From Wolbachia endosymbiont (group A) of Anomoia purmunda (GTDB lineage Bacteria; Pseudomonadota; Alphaproteobacteria; Rickettsiales; Anaplasmataceae): a stretch of 64,000 bases of DNA. Shown here piece after piece: positions 8,484-17,563 of this stretch. How positions within the stretch are numbered: the stretch's first letter is position 1; each line of letters begins with the position of its first letter. The position numbers were made by a program, and so were the translations under genes. The notes beneath the pieces are model-generated. The model was not told the DNA's origin and ran no database searches. It saw only the letters and a program-made list of their open reading frames with translations. The stretch spans positions 806,001-870,000 of the forward strand of contig NZ_OX366362.1 in NCBI RefSeq assembly GCF_947251545.1, written 5' to 3'.

Positions 8484-9826
8484 CTCCCCTAAACGGATAT
8501 ACTGTAGAAGGAGAGTTTCTTCTCCTATGATTATTGTCCAGTAGAAATTTCAAATTTTGTGAAATCTTTAAAAACCCAGTCATTTTTAAGAGTATAGAAA
8601 ATAGTTATAAGAAATTTCCTAGCAGTAGCAGTTATAGCTTTAGCAGAACCACGCTTCTTTTTTATATGTTCATAAAAACTTTTCAAGTAAGGACTGTAAC
8701 GTACAGCAATCCAAGTACATTGAACTAAAGAAGTACGCGCTATTTTTGACCCTCGTTTGGTAATTCTTCCAATTGTACATTGCTGATTAGATTGAGAAAC
8801 TCTTGGTACAACTCCAAAATATGCAGTAAGTTTCTCAGGTCTACGGAAATCATTAATGTCTCCAATTGTTGCAATAAAGACAGCTGCAGAAATTGGACCA
8901 ATTCCCTTTATGCTGATAAGATTGCTGAACCCAGGAAGTTGTTTAGCAAAAGCTATAATTTCCTTTTCAAGTTTTTTAAGGCTTTCTCGGATAGCTTCTA
9001 AATGATAGCTAATCACTTCAATTTCAACTTTTTCTAAAGGCTCCCAATTATGCTTTTGAGTAGCACGTTCAAATCCTACTTTAGTTGTAAGTACTTCTTT
9101 TTTAATTTTTATTCCATGATAATTAAAAAGACCATGAACTTTATTGATTAAAGATACCCGTGACTTTACTAACTGATCTCTCGTTTGAAGAAGAGAAGCT
9201 AACTGCTGGCATTGTTTGTTTTTGCACCTTGCCTCAGGCAACATATCTTTGCTTAGAAAGAAAGCAATAGCTCGCGCATCATGCTTATCTGTTTTGTTCA
9301 CAGAGCGACGAACAACTTCAAACTGTCCAGGAGCAATTATTACTATGCGTTTAACGTAAGGTGAAACTGCATCATAAAAGAAACAGCTGTTACCTGTTGC
9401 TTCTATGGCTACTTCATATGTTTCTTGAAGATCTTTGGTGAAATTATCCAAGTCTTTTAAGCGAAACGTTTGAATATGCTCAGGTTTCCCTTCTTGTAAG
9501 TAACAAGCAGTAAAACTATTGGTATGTAAATCAACTCCAATGTGACGCATATTTTTTCCTCCAATTGCATATTTCAATATATCAGAGTAGAATATTGCCG
9601 GTTGTTCCAAACTCCTATACGAGGTCATCACATTTTGTGAGCCTCACGATGATTTTCGGTGGCAGGGGCAGTTAATCTCCCCCACGAAGTCTTCTTTCTA
9701 CTCCCTGGGCAGAAAGTGCTTCAGAAAAACATCCAACCTGCCACCTATCCACTCTGAGAAGTTATTATCTTCTCTTGCTTCCAACCAAGCAATACTTATT
9801 CATACCATCTCCCCAGTAAAGACTAG
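8484..9826 (-). mobile_element. IS110-family insertion sequence (type 2), boundaries approximate
   Basis: The low-coordinate edge is set by where the neighbouring dispersed repeat breaks off (about 8483). The high-coordinate edge is set by similarity of 9665-9826 to a remnant at 43855-44000. It contains one transposase gene on the minus strand. The roughly 275-base non-coding stretch before that gene is where IS110-group elements encode their guide (bridge) RNA. No terminal inverted repeats were seen, as is usual in the family. Confidence 0.7.
8531..9550 (-). CDS. IS110-family transposase (type 2)
   Basis: DEDD-type recombinase. I choose ATG 9550 (MRHIGVDLHTN), preceded by GGAGG six bases upstream; the longer open frame to 9631 lacks such a site. 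The RuvC-like N-terminal domain shows IGVDLHTNSF and EATGNSCFF, with TDKHDARAIA further on. The C-terminal transposase_20 domain has LISIKGIGPISAAV and the catalytic-serine region ITKRGSKIARTSLVQ. At 339 residues it appears full length and intact. It is a different subtype from the two copies near 23 and 28 kb. Confidence 0.9.
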   Translation of the reverse strand: MRHIGVDLHTNSFTACYLQEGKPEHIQTFRLKDLDNFTKDLQETYEVAIEATGNSCFFYDAVSPYVKRIVIIAPGQFEVVRRSVNKTDKHDARAIAFFLSKDMLPEARCKNKQCQQLASLLQTRDQLVKSRVSLINKVHGLFNYHGIKIKKEVLTTKVGFERATQKHNWEPLEKVEIEVISYHLEAIRESLKKLEKEIIAFAKQLPGFSNLISIKGIGPISAAVFIATIGDINDFRRPEKLTAYFGVVPRVSQSNQQCTIGRITKRGSKIARTSLVQCTWIAVRYSPYLKSFYEHIKKKRGSAKAITATARKFLITIFYTLKNDWVFKDFTKFEISTGQ

Positions 9827-10200
9827 ATTCCAGACTGGAATGACAGCAGTCCTACGTCATACCGCGATTCATTCCATAGCTGTACGAACATTCATTTTTG
9901 AAGGTAAATTGCACAGCAAATGGTCAGTGCTTGGCACTGGAATAACGTCCTCCTTTGTCATCCCAGTGCCCAGACACTGGGATCCAGTTTTCCATATAAT
10001 CTCATCGAAAATGTTGTAACCACTTTCTATGCTAGTTTGCTTGCTTACAAGCAAACTTTTCTGGATCCAAGTAGTCTGGGCACTGGGATGACAGGAGAAG
10101 GAGGCTACTTGCATGACACCATTCTTTTTTCTGGATCCCAGTGTCTGAGAACTGGGATGACGAGAAAGGAGCACTGGGATGACATCCTCCCTAGCGGAGA
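9827..10200. repeat. Cluster of palindromic repeats
   Basis: At least three palindrome units lie here (near 9940-9985, 10075-10100, 10135-10185). One core contains TCTCATCGAAAATGTTGTAA and GCTTGCTTACAAGC; the same core is found inverted near 24340-24410. No gene was seen between 9551 and 10384. Confidence 0.8.
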
Positions 10201-10384
10201 TTGCTCTCAAATCACAATGTTCGTACAGTAAGCACTGACCACTTTGCTTCAATATTTGCGATGCCCCTGAACAGATACAAAAAATCTATTGTTTTTTTAT
10301 AAATTAAATCCTAAGGCATTTTTTACTGTAGATTAATCATTTGATTATAGTATCATTTTAATTAAGCTTATGTTTTGAACATTT

Positions 10385-11581
10385 ATGAAAAATATTGTAT
10401 ATTTCATACTATTAGCTGTTGTATTCGGATCACTGAGCCTATTTGCTGTAGAGCAATTTGAAGAAAAGAAAATCGAATCAGTTCATAAAAACGAAAATGT
10501 AGGTGTAAGGAAGCAAGATAGCACAAATCAAAAAGATGAGTTAAAAAGCAACGTCGATGCTAAACAAACACAAGAGGCTGAGAGCAAAAGATTAGACGGC
10601 ACTACCGATAAAGAGAAACTGCAACACAACGAGGACAAAGCTTCCGTGGTTGAAAAAACTATAAGTAAAGGTGAAAGGATTGATAAAGATTTGCCAAATG
10701 ACCAGCTAGAAGGAAGCACAGACAAATTTGCTCAAAATTTACCAAATGTGGCCAATAAAGAAGTGAATAAAGATTTGAAACCAGAGCCTTTGCCTTTAAG
10801 TGCTGATTTAAATGAGAATACAGCTAACCCGCAAAAAAATCTACAAGCTGATCAGAAGATTGATATAAAAGATAATGAACTTTCAAAAAGTGATGTGAGT
10901 CAATTATTAGAAGAAAAAAAAGAAGAAGTAGGAAGTCAGTCTGAAGAAAAAAAAGTGAAAGAAACAAACAATAATTCCAAGGACCGCAATAGGAAGAGTC
11001 GAGTAAAACCTATAACTAAAGAAGAAGAGCAAAGTGAAAAGAAAAATTTACAAAAATGGACAAAGCTAAACAGAGAACCAATAAAAGAATGGAGTCATAA
11101 AGATATACAAAGCAAGTCAATATATAAACGACAATATGATAGCCTTAATGAGCATCTTCCTACAACTGTATTTATTGATGATTACAGTAAGCAATTTTTT
11201 TACTGTATTAAGAAAAATAACTTACCTTGCTTAAGAGGAATAATAAGTAAGCTAGAAAAAATTGGATTAACAACTCAAGAGATACTAAGGTTTAGAAATA
11301 AATTGGGTGATACTCCTCTCATTTATTCAGTTAAACAAGGTGAGGTAGACATAGTGCGCTTTCTCTTATTACAAGGTGCTGATCTTAGAGTAGTTAATAA
11401 TAATTTTCAATCCCCAATTGATATAGCAATCGAAAAAAAGCAGGTCAATATAATAAATGCGATTGCCGAAATGATGCCACATCTTTTGGAGGATAGAAAA
11501 ATAGACAATAAAGAAAGCTCAGCAATGTACGATTGGGCTGTGAAAACGAAAGAAATACAGTGCGATAAGCAAGATGATTAG
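10385..11581 (+). CDS. Exported protein with low-complexity middle and C-terminal ankyrin repeats
   Basis: The 398-residue protein opens with a hydrophobic signal or anchor (IVYFILLAVVFGSLSLFA). A long, highly charged Lys/Glu/Asp/Gln-rich segment to about residue 240 follows. Two to three ankyrin repeats are near the C-terminus, the clearest being GDTPLIYSVKQGEVDIVRFL. Ankyrin repeats bind proteins, and an exported protein with a flexible spacer suits contact with the envelope or host, though no target can be named. The stop overlaps the start of the pentapeptide-repeat gene by 8 bases, and gmk overlaps in turn, so all three should be one transcript. Confidence 0.75.
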   Translation: MKNIVYFILLAVVFGSLSLFAVEQFEEKKIESVHKNENVGVRKQDSTNQKDELKSNVDAKQTQEAESKRLDGTTDKEKLQHNEDKASVVEKTISKGERIDKDLPNDQLEGSTDKFAQNLPNVANKEVNKDLKPEPLPLSADLNENTANPQKNLQADQKIDIKDNELSKSDVSQLLEEKKEEVGSQSEEKKVKETNNNSKDRNRKSRVKPITKEEEQSEKKNLQKWTKLNREPIKEWSHKDIQSKSIYKRQYDSLNEHLPTTVFIDDYSKQFFYCIKKNNLPCLRGIISKLEKIGLTTQEILRFRNKLGDTPLIYSVKQGEVDIVRFLLLQGADLRVVNNNFQSPIDIAIEKKQVNIINAIAEMMPHLLEDRKIDNKESSAMYDWAVKTKEIQCDKQDD

Positions 11582-13379
11582 ATTTTTGATATTAATTTTA
11601 GTTGGTCATTTATGTTATGGAAATGAAATAAATGATGAAAAAAATCAGATTAGTGATTTTTTAAATGCTCTGCGTGATGCAAAATACGTATCTTACAGTA
11701 AAAAAGACTTTGCTGAATTTTTGGTACAGTGCCACAAAGAGGGCGTGCCAGAAGATTTTAAGAAAGGTTTTGGTTCTAACTTAAATGGAGCTAATTTTAA
11801 CCAACTGTACCTAAGTAAATCTGTTTTTGATGGAGTAAGTCTGATTGGTGCCGATTTTTCTAACACCGATTTATCCGACGTGTCTTTTATTAATGTTGAT
11901 TTACGTGGTGCTAATTTCTCCAATGCTAATTTACATGGCATTAAAATAAAAGGTACAAATTTGAGTTTTACAAAATTTGTTTCTGCAAACTTAACAGATA
12001 TCGTATTTGATCAGTCTAATGTTAGTTATGCTGATTTTATCAGTTCCGATCTCAAAAAAGTAAGTATGCACAACGTAATTGGTTTGCATACTAATTTCTC
12101 GAATGTGAAAATGAATCTTTCCAACTTATCAAACTCGAATGTTGGCCACGTAAATTTTAGTGATAGTGAAATAAACGATACCATTATGCAGAAAAACAAC
12201 CTTGATAATGCAAGTTTCTTTGGAGTGGATGCATATAAATTAAAGATACAATTTTCTTCATTAAAAAATGCTAACATATATGGTGCAGAGTTAAAAGAAT
12301 CATACTTTACAGGTAGCAATCTTTCCGATGCCTACCTTAATTCTTCTATCATAATTAACAGTAACTTCGACGAAACTAATTTAAGCAACACACAAATTTC
12401 CTATGTGAATGACGATCATTCAAGTTTTGTTCAATCTATACTAAATGGTTCCAAGATAAAGCATGCATATGTTTCTGAAACAAATCTTCAGGATGCTGAT
12501 TTATCCAATATTGATTTTAGTTTTAGTGAACTGCATCAAGTTAATGTCTCTAATGCTGACATTCGTCACGGAAAGTTTCATAATACTAAAGTTGCGAATT
12601 CTAATATGAATGGCTCATTTTTTGACCATTCACTATTCACCTCTGCGAAGATAGAAGACTCAGACCTTTCTACAACTTCAATGTATAAGATAAAAATCCA
12701 AGACTCTCAAGTTTATAACAGTACGCTTTCTCGCCATAATATTGATTCCAGTGAAATAGAAAATTCAACATTCTTTAATTTATTAGCTGATAATTCGAGT
12801 TGGTCCAATTTAAAAGTAACTAATTCAAATTTTGTTGAAAGCGATTTCAGATCTTCTTTGCTTCACGCTAATGCCTTTAGGAAAACTAGCTTTTTTCTTA
12901 GCAATTTGAGCAATTCAACAATTAGTGATATGTCTTTTCACTCTTCAAGCATATATAAAAGTTCAATTGCTGATGTTCACTTAACAGGTTGCAAATTTGA
13001 TAATTCAATTTTGATTGACAATCAAGGGCAGGAGAAACTCACAGGTTCAGGAAATGCTATAACTTCAATTGGAGATTTGCAAGAGAAAATATCACAGGGT
13101 GAAAAATTTAATGCAAATTATTCTTACTTTGAATTTAAGGATATGAATTTAGAAAATGCCGATTTTTCTAATTCAACATTGAGTAGAGCAAAGTTTGTAA
13201 ACGTTAATTTGAATAAGGCAAATCTTGAAAAGACCGATTTGCGCTATGCCGTCTTTGATAACTCTTCTCTTATTGGCACCAACTTATCAAATTCTAATTT
13301 AGAAGGTTCTAGCTTTTTAAACTCTGATCCAAAAAGCGTCATGTTAAAAAATGCAAAGAAAAATGACCGTAAAAAGTGA
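11574..13379 (+). CDS. Secreted pentapeptide-repeat protein
   Basis: The 601-residue protein begins with a short signal peptide (MIRFLILILVGHLCYG). From about residue 70 it is built almost wholly of pentapeptide repeats of A(D/N)LXX type, for example GANFSNANLHG, LSDVSFINVDLRGA and NADFSNSTLSRA. Such repeats fold into a right-handed quadrilateral beta-helix. Many units are rich in Ser and Asn, and the array is interrupted by a divergent segment near 480-510. The gene overlaps the ankyrin gene by 8 bases at its start and gmk by about 17 at its end. Export plus a rigid solenoid suggests an envelope or surface role; the function is unknown. Confidence 0.8.
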   Translation: MIRFLILILVGHLCYGNEINDEKNQISDFLNALRDAKYVSYSKKDFAEFLVQCHKEGVPEDFKKGFGSNLNGANFNQLYLSKSVFDGVSLIGADFSNTDLSDVSFINVDLRGANFSNANLHGIKIKGTNLSFTKFVSANLTDIVFDQSNVSYADFISSDLKKVSMHNVIGLHTNFSNVKMNLSNLSNSNVGHVNFSDSEINDTIMQKNNLDNASFFGVDAYKLKIQFSSLKNANIYGAELKESYFTGSNLSDAYLNSSIIINSNFDETNLSNTQISYVNDDHSSFVQSILNGSKIKHAYVSETNLQDADLSNIDFSFSELHQVNVSNADIRHGKFHNTKVANSNMNGSFFDHSLFTSAKIEDSDLSTTSMYKIKIQDSQVYNSTLSRHNIDSSEIENSTFFNLLADNSSWSNLKVTNSNFVESDFRSSLLHANAFRKTSFFLSNLSNSTISDMSFHSSSIYKSSIADVHLTGCKFDNSILIDNQGQEKLTGSGNAITSIGDLQEKISQGEKFNANYSYFEFKDMNLENADFSNSTLSRAKFVNVNLNKANLEKTDLRYAVFDNSSLIGTNLSNSNLEGSSFLNSDPKSVMLKNAKKNDRKK

Positions 13380-13968
13380 GGGCGTATTATTGGTTCTATC
13401 CTCCCCTTCTGGAGCTGGAAAAACTACTATATCAGCAAAATTACTTGAGCAATCAACTAATTTAGTTAGGTCTGTTTCTATGACTACACGCAAGCCTCGC
13501 CCCGGCGAAATAAATGGAAAAGACTATTTTTTCGTTACCGAAGAAAAATTTCACGAGTTATGCGAAGCTGGTCAGATGCTTGAATACGCCAAAGTTTTTG
13601 AGAATTTTTATGGTATACCAAGAGATTTTATAGAGCAAAACTTAAGCAGTGGAATAAGCGTTTTACTAAGCATAGACTGGCAAGGAGCATTTCACTTATT
13701 CAAGCTCATGAGAAAAAAAGTTGTGAGTGTTTTTATACTTCCCCCTTCAATGGAAGAGCTTAGGTTGCGTTTGCAAAAGCGTAATAGTGATGATGCAAGC
13801 GAAATAGAGCGCAGATTAGCTGAAGCTCAAAAAGAGATAAGCAAACGTGATAAATATGATTATGTAATAATCAATGATGATATTGATAAAAGTGTAGAAG
13901 AGATAAGCTCCATACTAAATAAAGAAAGACTTAAAAAATCAGAAGAAAAACCAAGCCTGGAAGACTGA
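13363..13968 (+). CDS. gmk: Guanylate kinase
   Basis: Phosphorylates GMP to GDP in purine nucleotide synthesis. The P-loop SSPSGAGKTT is close to the N-terminus. The GMP-binding segment follows with SMTTRKPRPGE, GKDYFFV and EYAKVFENFYGIP, and the lid has RLQKRNSDD. About 200 residues, normal length. Start chosen at ATG 13363; an in-frame ATG at 13351 would add four residues. Both lie inside the end of the pentapeptide-repeat gene, so this essential enzyme depends on translation through, or coupling with, two exported-protein genes. Confidence 0.95.
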   Translation: MTVKSEGVLLVLSSPSGAGKTTISAKLLEQSTNLVRSVSMTTRKPRPGEINGKDYFFVTEEKFHELCEAGQMLEYAKVFENFYGIPRDFIEQNLSSGISVLLSIDWQGAFHLFKLMRKKVVSVFILPPSMEELRLRLQKRNSDDASEIERRLAEAQKEISKRDKYDYVIINDDIDKSVEEISSILNKERLKKSEEKPSLED

Positions 13969-14102
13969 TAAAAACATCAATTTGCAGCTATAGTTTCTTA
14001 TCCTATAGCTATACCGCTTCGGCATAGATTCCGCTAACTATAGTATTTTCTAAAATGAATGATAAAGGTATAATATGGAATTGATGAAATATAAGATAAG
14101 TA

Positions 14103-14138
14103 ATGGCATACAGTGTGGATTTAAGGGAGAAAGCTATC
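14103..14138 (+). mobile_element. Remnant of an IS630-family transposase start
   Basis: ATG 14103 begins MAYSVDLREKAIS, which matches the usual N-terminus of Wolbachia IS630-family transposases as I remember it. After about 12 codons similarity ends and a stop follows. Only this stub remains. The 220 bases between gmk and recO hold nothing else I recognise. Confidence 0.45.
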
Positions 14139-14191
14139 TCTGACTTTACCCAGATGACACCGTCATTCTTTCAAAAAAATGATAACTAAGA

Positions 14192-14914
14192 TTAAAGCAA
14201 CAACATGAGGTTTCTCAGCTCTGGAAATTTCACGTTTAACTGCAAAAATAGATACTTATTTAAAAAATATCCTGTGACTTTCAGTCCTAACTGAAATTCT
14301 TGGAATGAGTAGCTGTTTTGTAAGTTATTATTGTATACATCATGCAACATTTGTGGAAAAGGTAGGAGTTTATCTGCATAATAATCTCCTACTTTTTTTG
14401 ACACTGCTCTGCCAGTTTTTGGAGAAATAAATTGTAAATTTTCCTTAACACCTGTTACAGCGCATTTGGATAAGTCTAACTTGAATCCCAATTGCGTAAG
14501 AAGCAGAAGCTCTAAGTTAAGATAATGGCTTTGCCAAGACTGATTGTTGTGTTTAATTACATCGATGAAATATCGAAAATTGTCATACAGCATGGCACAG
14601 GGTTCACTTTCTGGAAGCACTTTTTCTAAAATAGAGGAGAAAGAAACAATAGTAATGCTTTTTAACCTATCTTGAAAGAAATGATGGAATGGAGATTCGA
14701 TTAATTCGCACTTAAAAAAACCTAGATTTTCAGGTAACTTAGCACTCCATTCTGCATGTAATAGATTACTTATTTGAAACTTATAATTGCTATTGTTTGT
14801 TAGCTTAGTTAATCCCCTGCGCTTTCCATGATTTTTTGTAAATAGAGAGAGAATTAAGTTTTTATCACCGTATTTTTTAGCAGCTATAATGATGCCTTCA
14901 TCTTTCCATCTCAT
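14192..14914 (-). CDS. recO: DNA repair protein RecO
   Basis: RecO helps load RecA onto gapped DNA in the RecFOR pathway. The N-terminal OB-fold region begins MRWKDEGIIIAAKKYGD, the typical start, followed by LILSLFTKNHGKRRGL. The central and C-terminal helical regions (LNLELLLLTQLGFKLDLSKCAVTG) fit the family, and the length of 240 residues is normal. Its ATG overlaps the TGA of a small upstream frame (ATGA), suggesting coupling. Confidence 0.92.
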   Translation of the reverse strand: MRWKDEGIIIAAKKYGDKNLILSLFTKNHGKRRGLTKLTNNSNYKFQISNLLHAEWSAKLPENLGFFKCELIESPFHHFFQDRLKSITIVSFSSILEKVLPESEPCAMLYDNFRYFIDVIKHNNQSWQSHYLNLELLLLTQLGFKLDLSKCAVTGVKENLQFISPKTGRAVSKKVGDYYADKLLPFPQMLHDVYNNNLQNSYSFQEFQLGLKVTGYFLNKYLFLQLNVKFPELRNLMLLL

Positions 14915-15045
14915 TTAGAGTGTATTGACCGTATGATATTATAGGATAGTACACCTAGAGCTTGTAATCCATAAAAATCACTTACTCTGTTACTGTTTGC
15001 TTCCAAAGTTTCAAGGCTATGAGAGAGTAAGTTATTGGCTGCCAC
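14911..15045 (-). CDS. Small open frame coupled to recO (uncertain)
   Basis: Read from GTG 15045, this gives 44 residues (VAANNLLSHSLETLEANSNR...IRSIHSK). The frame is open further upstream to the stop of the nuclease pseudogene but has no ATG. An ATG at about 15112 is one base out of frame, so the original start may have been lost to a frameshift. The stop overlaps the recO start as ATGA, an arrangement typical of real gene pairs. I do not recognise the peptide. It could be a genuine small gene or the tail of a decayed one. Confidence 0.4.
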   Translation of the reverse strand: MAANNLLSHSLETLEANSNRVSDFYGLQALGVLSYNIIRSIHSK

Positions 15046-15114
15046 TCTTCTTCCTGAGCCTCCATGCTGAGTTTTTGGTTTGCTAAATAATTGTTTGAAT
15101 GATTTTAGTAACCA

Positions 15115-16146
15115 TTACTTTTCCTTATCTGAAATTTTGGATAATTCAGCTTCTAATTCTTCTATCGTCGGTAAAGCTGTTTTTATGTTCTCTGGTAGAT
15201 TTTCAGTTATTCGATATTCCGCTAATTCTATTGGTTTATTTATGTCTTTGAGTGTATATTTAGCAAGTACATCGTCTTTAGATTTACATAAGATTAACCC
15301 TATAGAAGGTTGATCTGTCGAGTGCTTCAGTAAATCATCAACTGCAGAAAGATAAAAATTCATTTTACCAGCATATTCCGGCTTAAAATCCTTATCTTTT
15401 AGTTCAATCACTACGAAGCAACGTAACTTTAAATGATAGAATAATAAATCAATATAAAAGTCTTTATTACCAACATCTAAATGAAATTGTCTACCAACAA
15501 ATGCAAATCCTTCACCGAGTTCTAACAGAAATTTTTCCATATGCCCTACGAGTCCTTTTTCTACTTCTCTTTCATGAGCATCCTTACCTATACTTAAAAA
15601 ATCAAAAATATATGGATCTTTTAATGTGTAATGTGCTAGATCGGATTGTGGAGATGGTAATTTTTCTTTAAAATTAGTTATTGCTTTTCCTTGACGTTTA
15701 TGTAGTCCAAGTTCTATCTGCATCACCATAATGTTACGTGACCAGCCATGTTCAATAGCTTTTTTTACATAAAATAATCTTATTTCATGACTTTCTATTT
15801 TTTCCAAAAGAGTGATATTGTGATACCAAGTTAATTGTGCAAGAGGCTCCTGCACAAATTCAACATCAGGATATTCTTAGGCAAACTTACGCATATACTT
15901 CAGATTTCTCGTGCTAAAGCCTTTCATTTCTGGAAATGTACTTCTCAAATCCTTACTTAATTGATCAATTACCTTAGCTCCCCAGGTATGTTCTTTTTGG
16001 CGTTTTAGGATCTCTGTACCAATATGGTGGTAAAGCAAAATAAGCTTACTATTTACTGCAAGTGCTGCTTTATAACGGTTTGTTGCAATATGATCCTTCA
16101 ACTGCTCTAAAAATTCTGTATATTCTTTTGCTATAATTTTTGTCAT
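15115..16146 (-). pseudogene. YhcG/DUF1016-type PDDEXK nuclease gene with in-frame stop
   Basis: The N-terminal part (16146-15877) reads as a DUF1016 helical domain: EYTEFLEQLKDHIATNRYKA, LILLYHHIGTEI and STRNLKYMRKFA. A TAA at 15877-15879 then interrupts. The same frame resumes at once with EYPDVEFVQEPLAQLTWYHN. It continues through the PDDEXK-type nuclease domain (FVGRQFHLDVGNKDFYIDLL, CFVVIELK) to 15115. A single base change from GAA to TAA would explain it. Homologues are linked to mobile or restriction-like functions. The downstream part could restart at GTG 15855 and give a 246-residue protein carrying the nuclease domain. Confidence 0.8.
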
Positions 16147-16318
16147 ACGGTTCCTTTTAATCCATTATACAATTCCTTTGTCTGTCGAGAAGACAATCTT
16201 TCGCTTGCCTTCAGCTTTGAAAGGATTCCTTATTTACTTCAAACTCGTCCATCAACTAAAATATATTGACTTTACGTGCAATATTAGCTTTAAACCAGTA
16301 AAACAAGCTGCTTAACAT

Positions 16319-16939
16319 ATGCGTTTTTTCTATTCTAATTATATTCTTTTTTTGTCTTTATGTTGTTTTTTGCTTTTTTCGTTATCTTCAACAAAAGCCC
16401 AAACGAATGATACGTTAGCTGTTCCTATACCACAAAGGAAAAAAGAAATAGTTGAGCACACTGTTATAGCACAACCGAGGCAAATTATTGAAGTGCAAGA
16501 AGAAGTCATTATTAACGAGGGTAAAGAATTCATTCCAATTCCAAAAAGAAAGAAAAGTGTAGAGAAAAAACTAAGAAGGGATGTTAGAGAGGCAAAGAAT
16601 GAAATAGGAAACGAAAAAAGCGTTGAGAGTAAAAAGGATGAATTAGTTGTAACAGAAATTATTAACTCTATAAGAGACAAGCTCACAAAATGCTGGAGCA
16701 TTCCTGAAAGCATAGCTTACAAAGAAAATTTTAATATAAAAATTAACTTATTATTGTCCAGTCAAGGCGAGATAATTATGGCCGATGTAGCAGACAGTGA
16801 TTCCTATCGAAATAATCCACTTTTTAGGTCGATAGCAGATAACGCAATGCGTGCAGTATATAAATGTAGCCCATTGACCGGCTTGCCTACTCAGCACCAC
16901 CACATTTGGCGTGAAGTAACACTAGACTTTATTCTATAG
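16319..16939 (+). CDS. TolA/TonB C-terminal-domain-like envelope protein
   Basis: The 206-residue protein has an N-terminal hydrophobic segment ending at LFSLSSTKA, a possible signal peptide or anchor. A charged periplasmic spacer with two PIPQRKK/PIPKRKK motifs follows. The C-terminal domain reads INSIRDKLTKCWSIPES, then KINLLLSSQGEI and a Cys pair (CWS, KCSP). This CW-x-IP pattern is typical of alphaproteobacterial TolA C-terminal domains, which link the inner-membrane Tol complex to outer-membrane Pal. tolQ, tolR and tolB are not adjacent. TolA is the best guess; a generic TonB-like protein is the alternative. Confidence 0.75.
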   Translation: MRFFYSNYILFLSLCCFLLFSLSSTKAQTNDTLAVPIPQRKKEIVEHTVIAQPRQIIEVQEEVIINEGKEFIPIPKRKKSVEKKLRRDVREAKNEIGNEKSVESKKDELVVTEIINSIRDKLTKCWSIPESIAYKENFNIKINLLLSSQGEIIMADVADSDSYRNNPLFRSIADNAMRAVYKCSPLTGLPTQHHHIWREVTLDFIL

Positions 16940-17035
16940 CTAAAGTAATTCTATAATTTAATAAGCCCACTGTATCCGTTCAGGATAGCAGCAAGTTAGT
17001 ATAACCATAGAGTAAAAGTGAGTTTACAACAAATG

Positions 17036-17189
17036 GTGTCATCCCAGTGCTTGACACTGGGATCCAGTTTTTTTTACAAATTCACCAAAAGTGCTTCATT
17101 CTATAACGCAAAACCCATACTCACCAAACCCAATGCATTACTTGCAATTAAGTTTCCTGGATTCCAGTGTCAAGCACTGGAATGACACC
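17036..17189. repeat. Composite palindromic element, copy 1
   Basis: Begins GTGTCATCCCAGTG and ends CACTGGAATGACACC, forming imperfect terminal inverted repeats. Each end is itself a palindrome. The core of about 95 bases includes CAAATTCACCAAAAGTGCTT and ACCCATACTCACCAAA. Nearly identical copies lie at 17291-17445 and 27367-27519. Confidence 0.85.
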
Positions 17190-17230
17190 ATAGGGGGAGC
17201 TACTTGGATGACGGGAGAAGGAGGTTGCTT

Positions 17231-17299
17231 GGATGACACCCTACTTAGCCGTCATACCGCGAATGAATCGCGGTATGACGGCTAAGTAGGGTGTCATCC
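17231..17299. repeat. Perfect 32-bp inverted repeat with 5-base loop
   Basis: The left arm 17231-17262 (starting GGATGACACCCTACTTAGCC) and the right arm 17268-17299 are exact reverse complements around ATGAA. The centre is the CCGTCATACCGCG palindrome found elsewhere in the window. Confidence 0.92.
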
Positions 17300-17445
17300 C
17301 AGTGCTTGACACTGGGATCCAGTTTTCTTTACAAATTCACCAAAAGTGCTTCATTCTATAACGCAAAACCCATACTCACCAAACCCAATGCATTACTTGC
17401 AATTAAGTTTCCTGGATCCCAGTGTCTGGGCACTGGGATGACACC
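17291..17445. repeat. Composite palindromic element, copy 2
   Basis: Same structure and almost the same core as 17036-17189, in the same orientation. Its left arm overlaps the right arm of the 32-bp hairpin. From 17446 to 17560 there are further degenerate palindrome pieces but no gene. Confidence 0.85.
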
Positions 17446-17563
17446 GTCATAAAGGAACCAGTGTCAGCTACTTTCATGACACCCTTCTGGTAGGCCCAAA
17501 TCGCAATGTTCGTACAGTTATGGAATGAACCGCGGTATGACGTAGGAAGATCTGAGCAGATTT

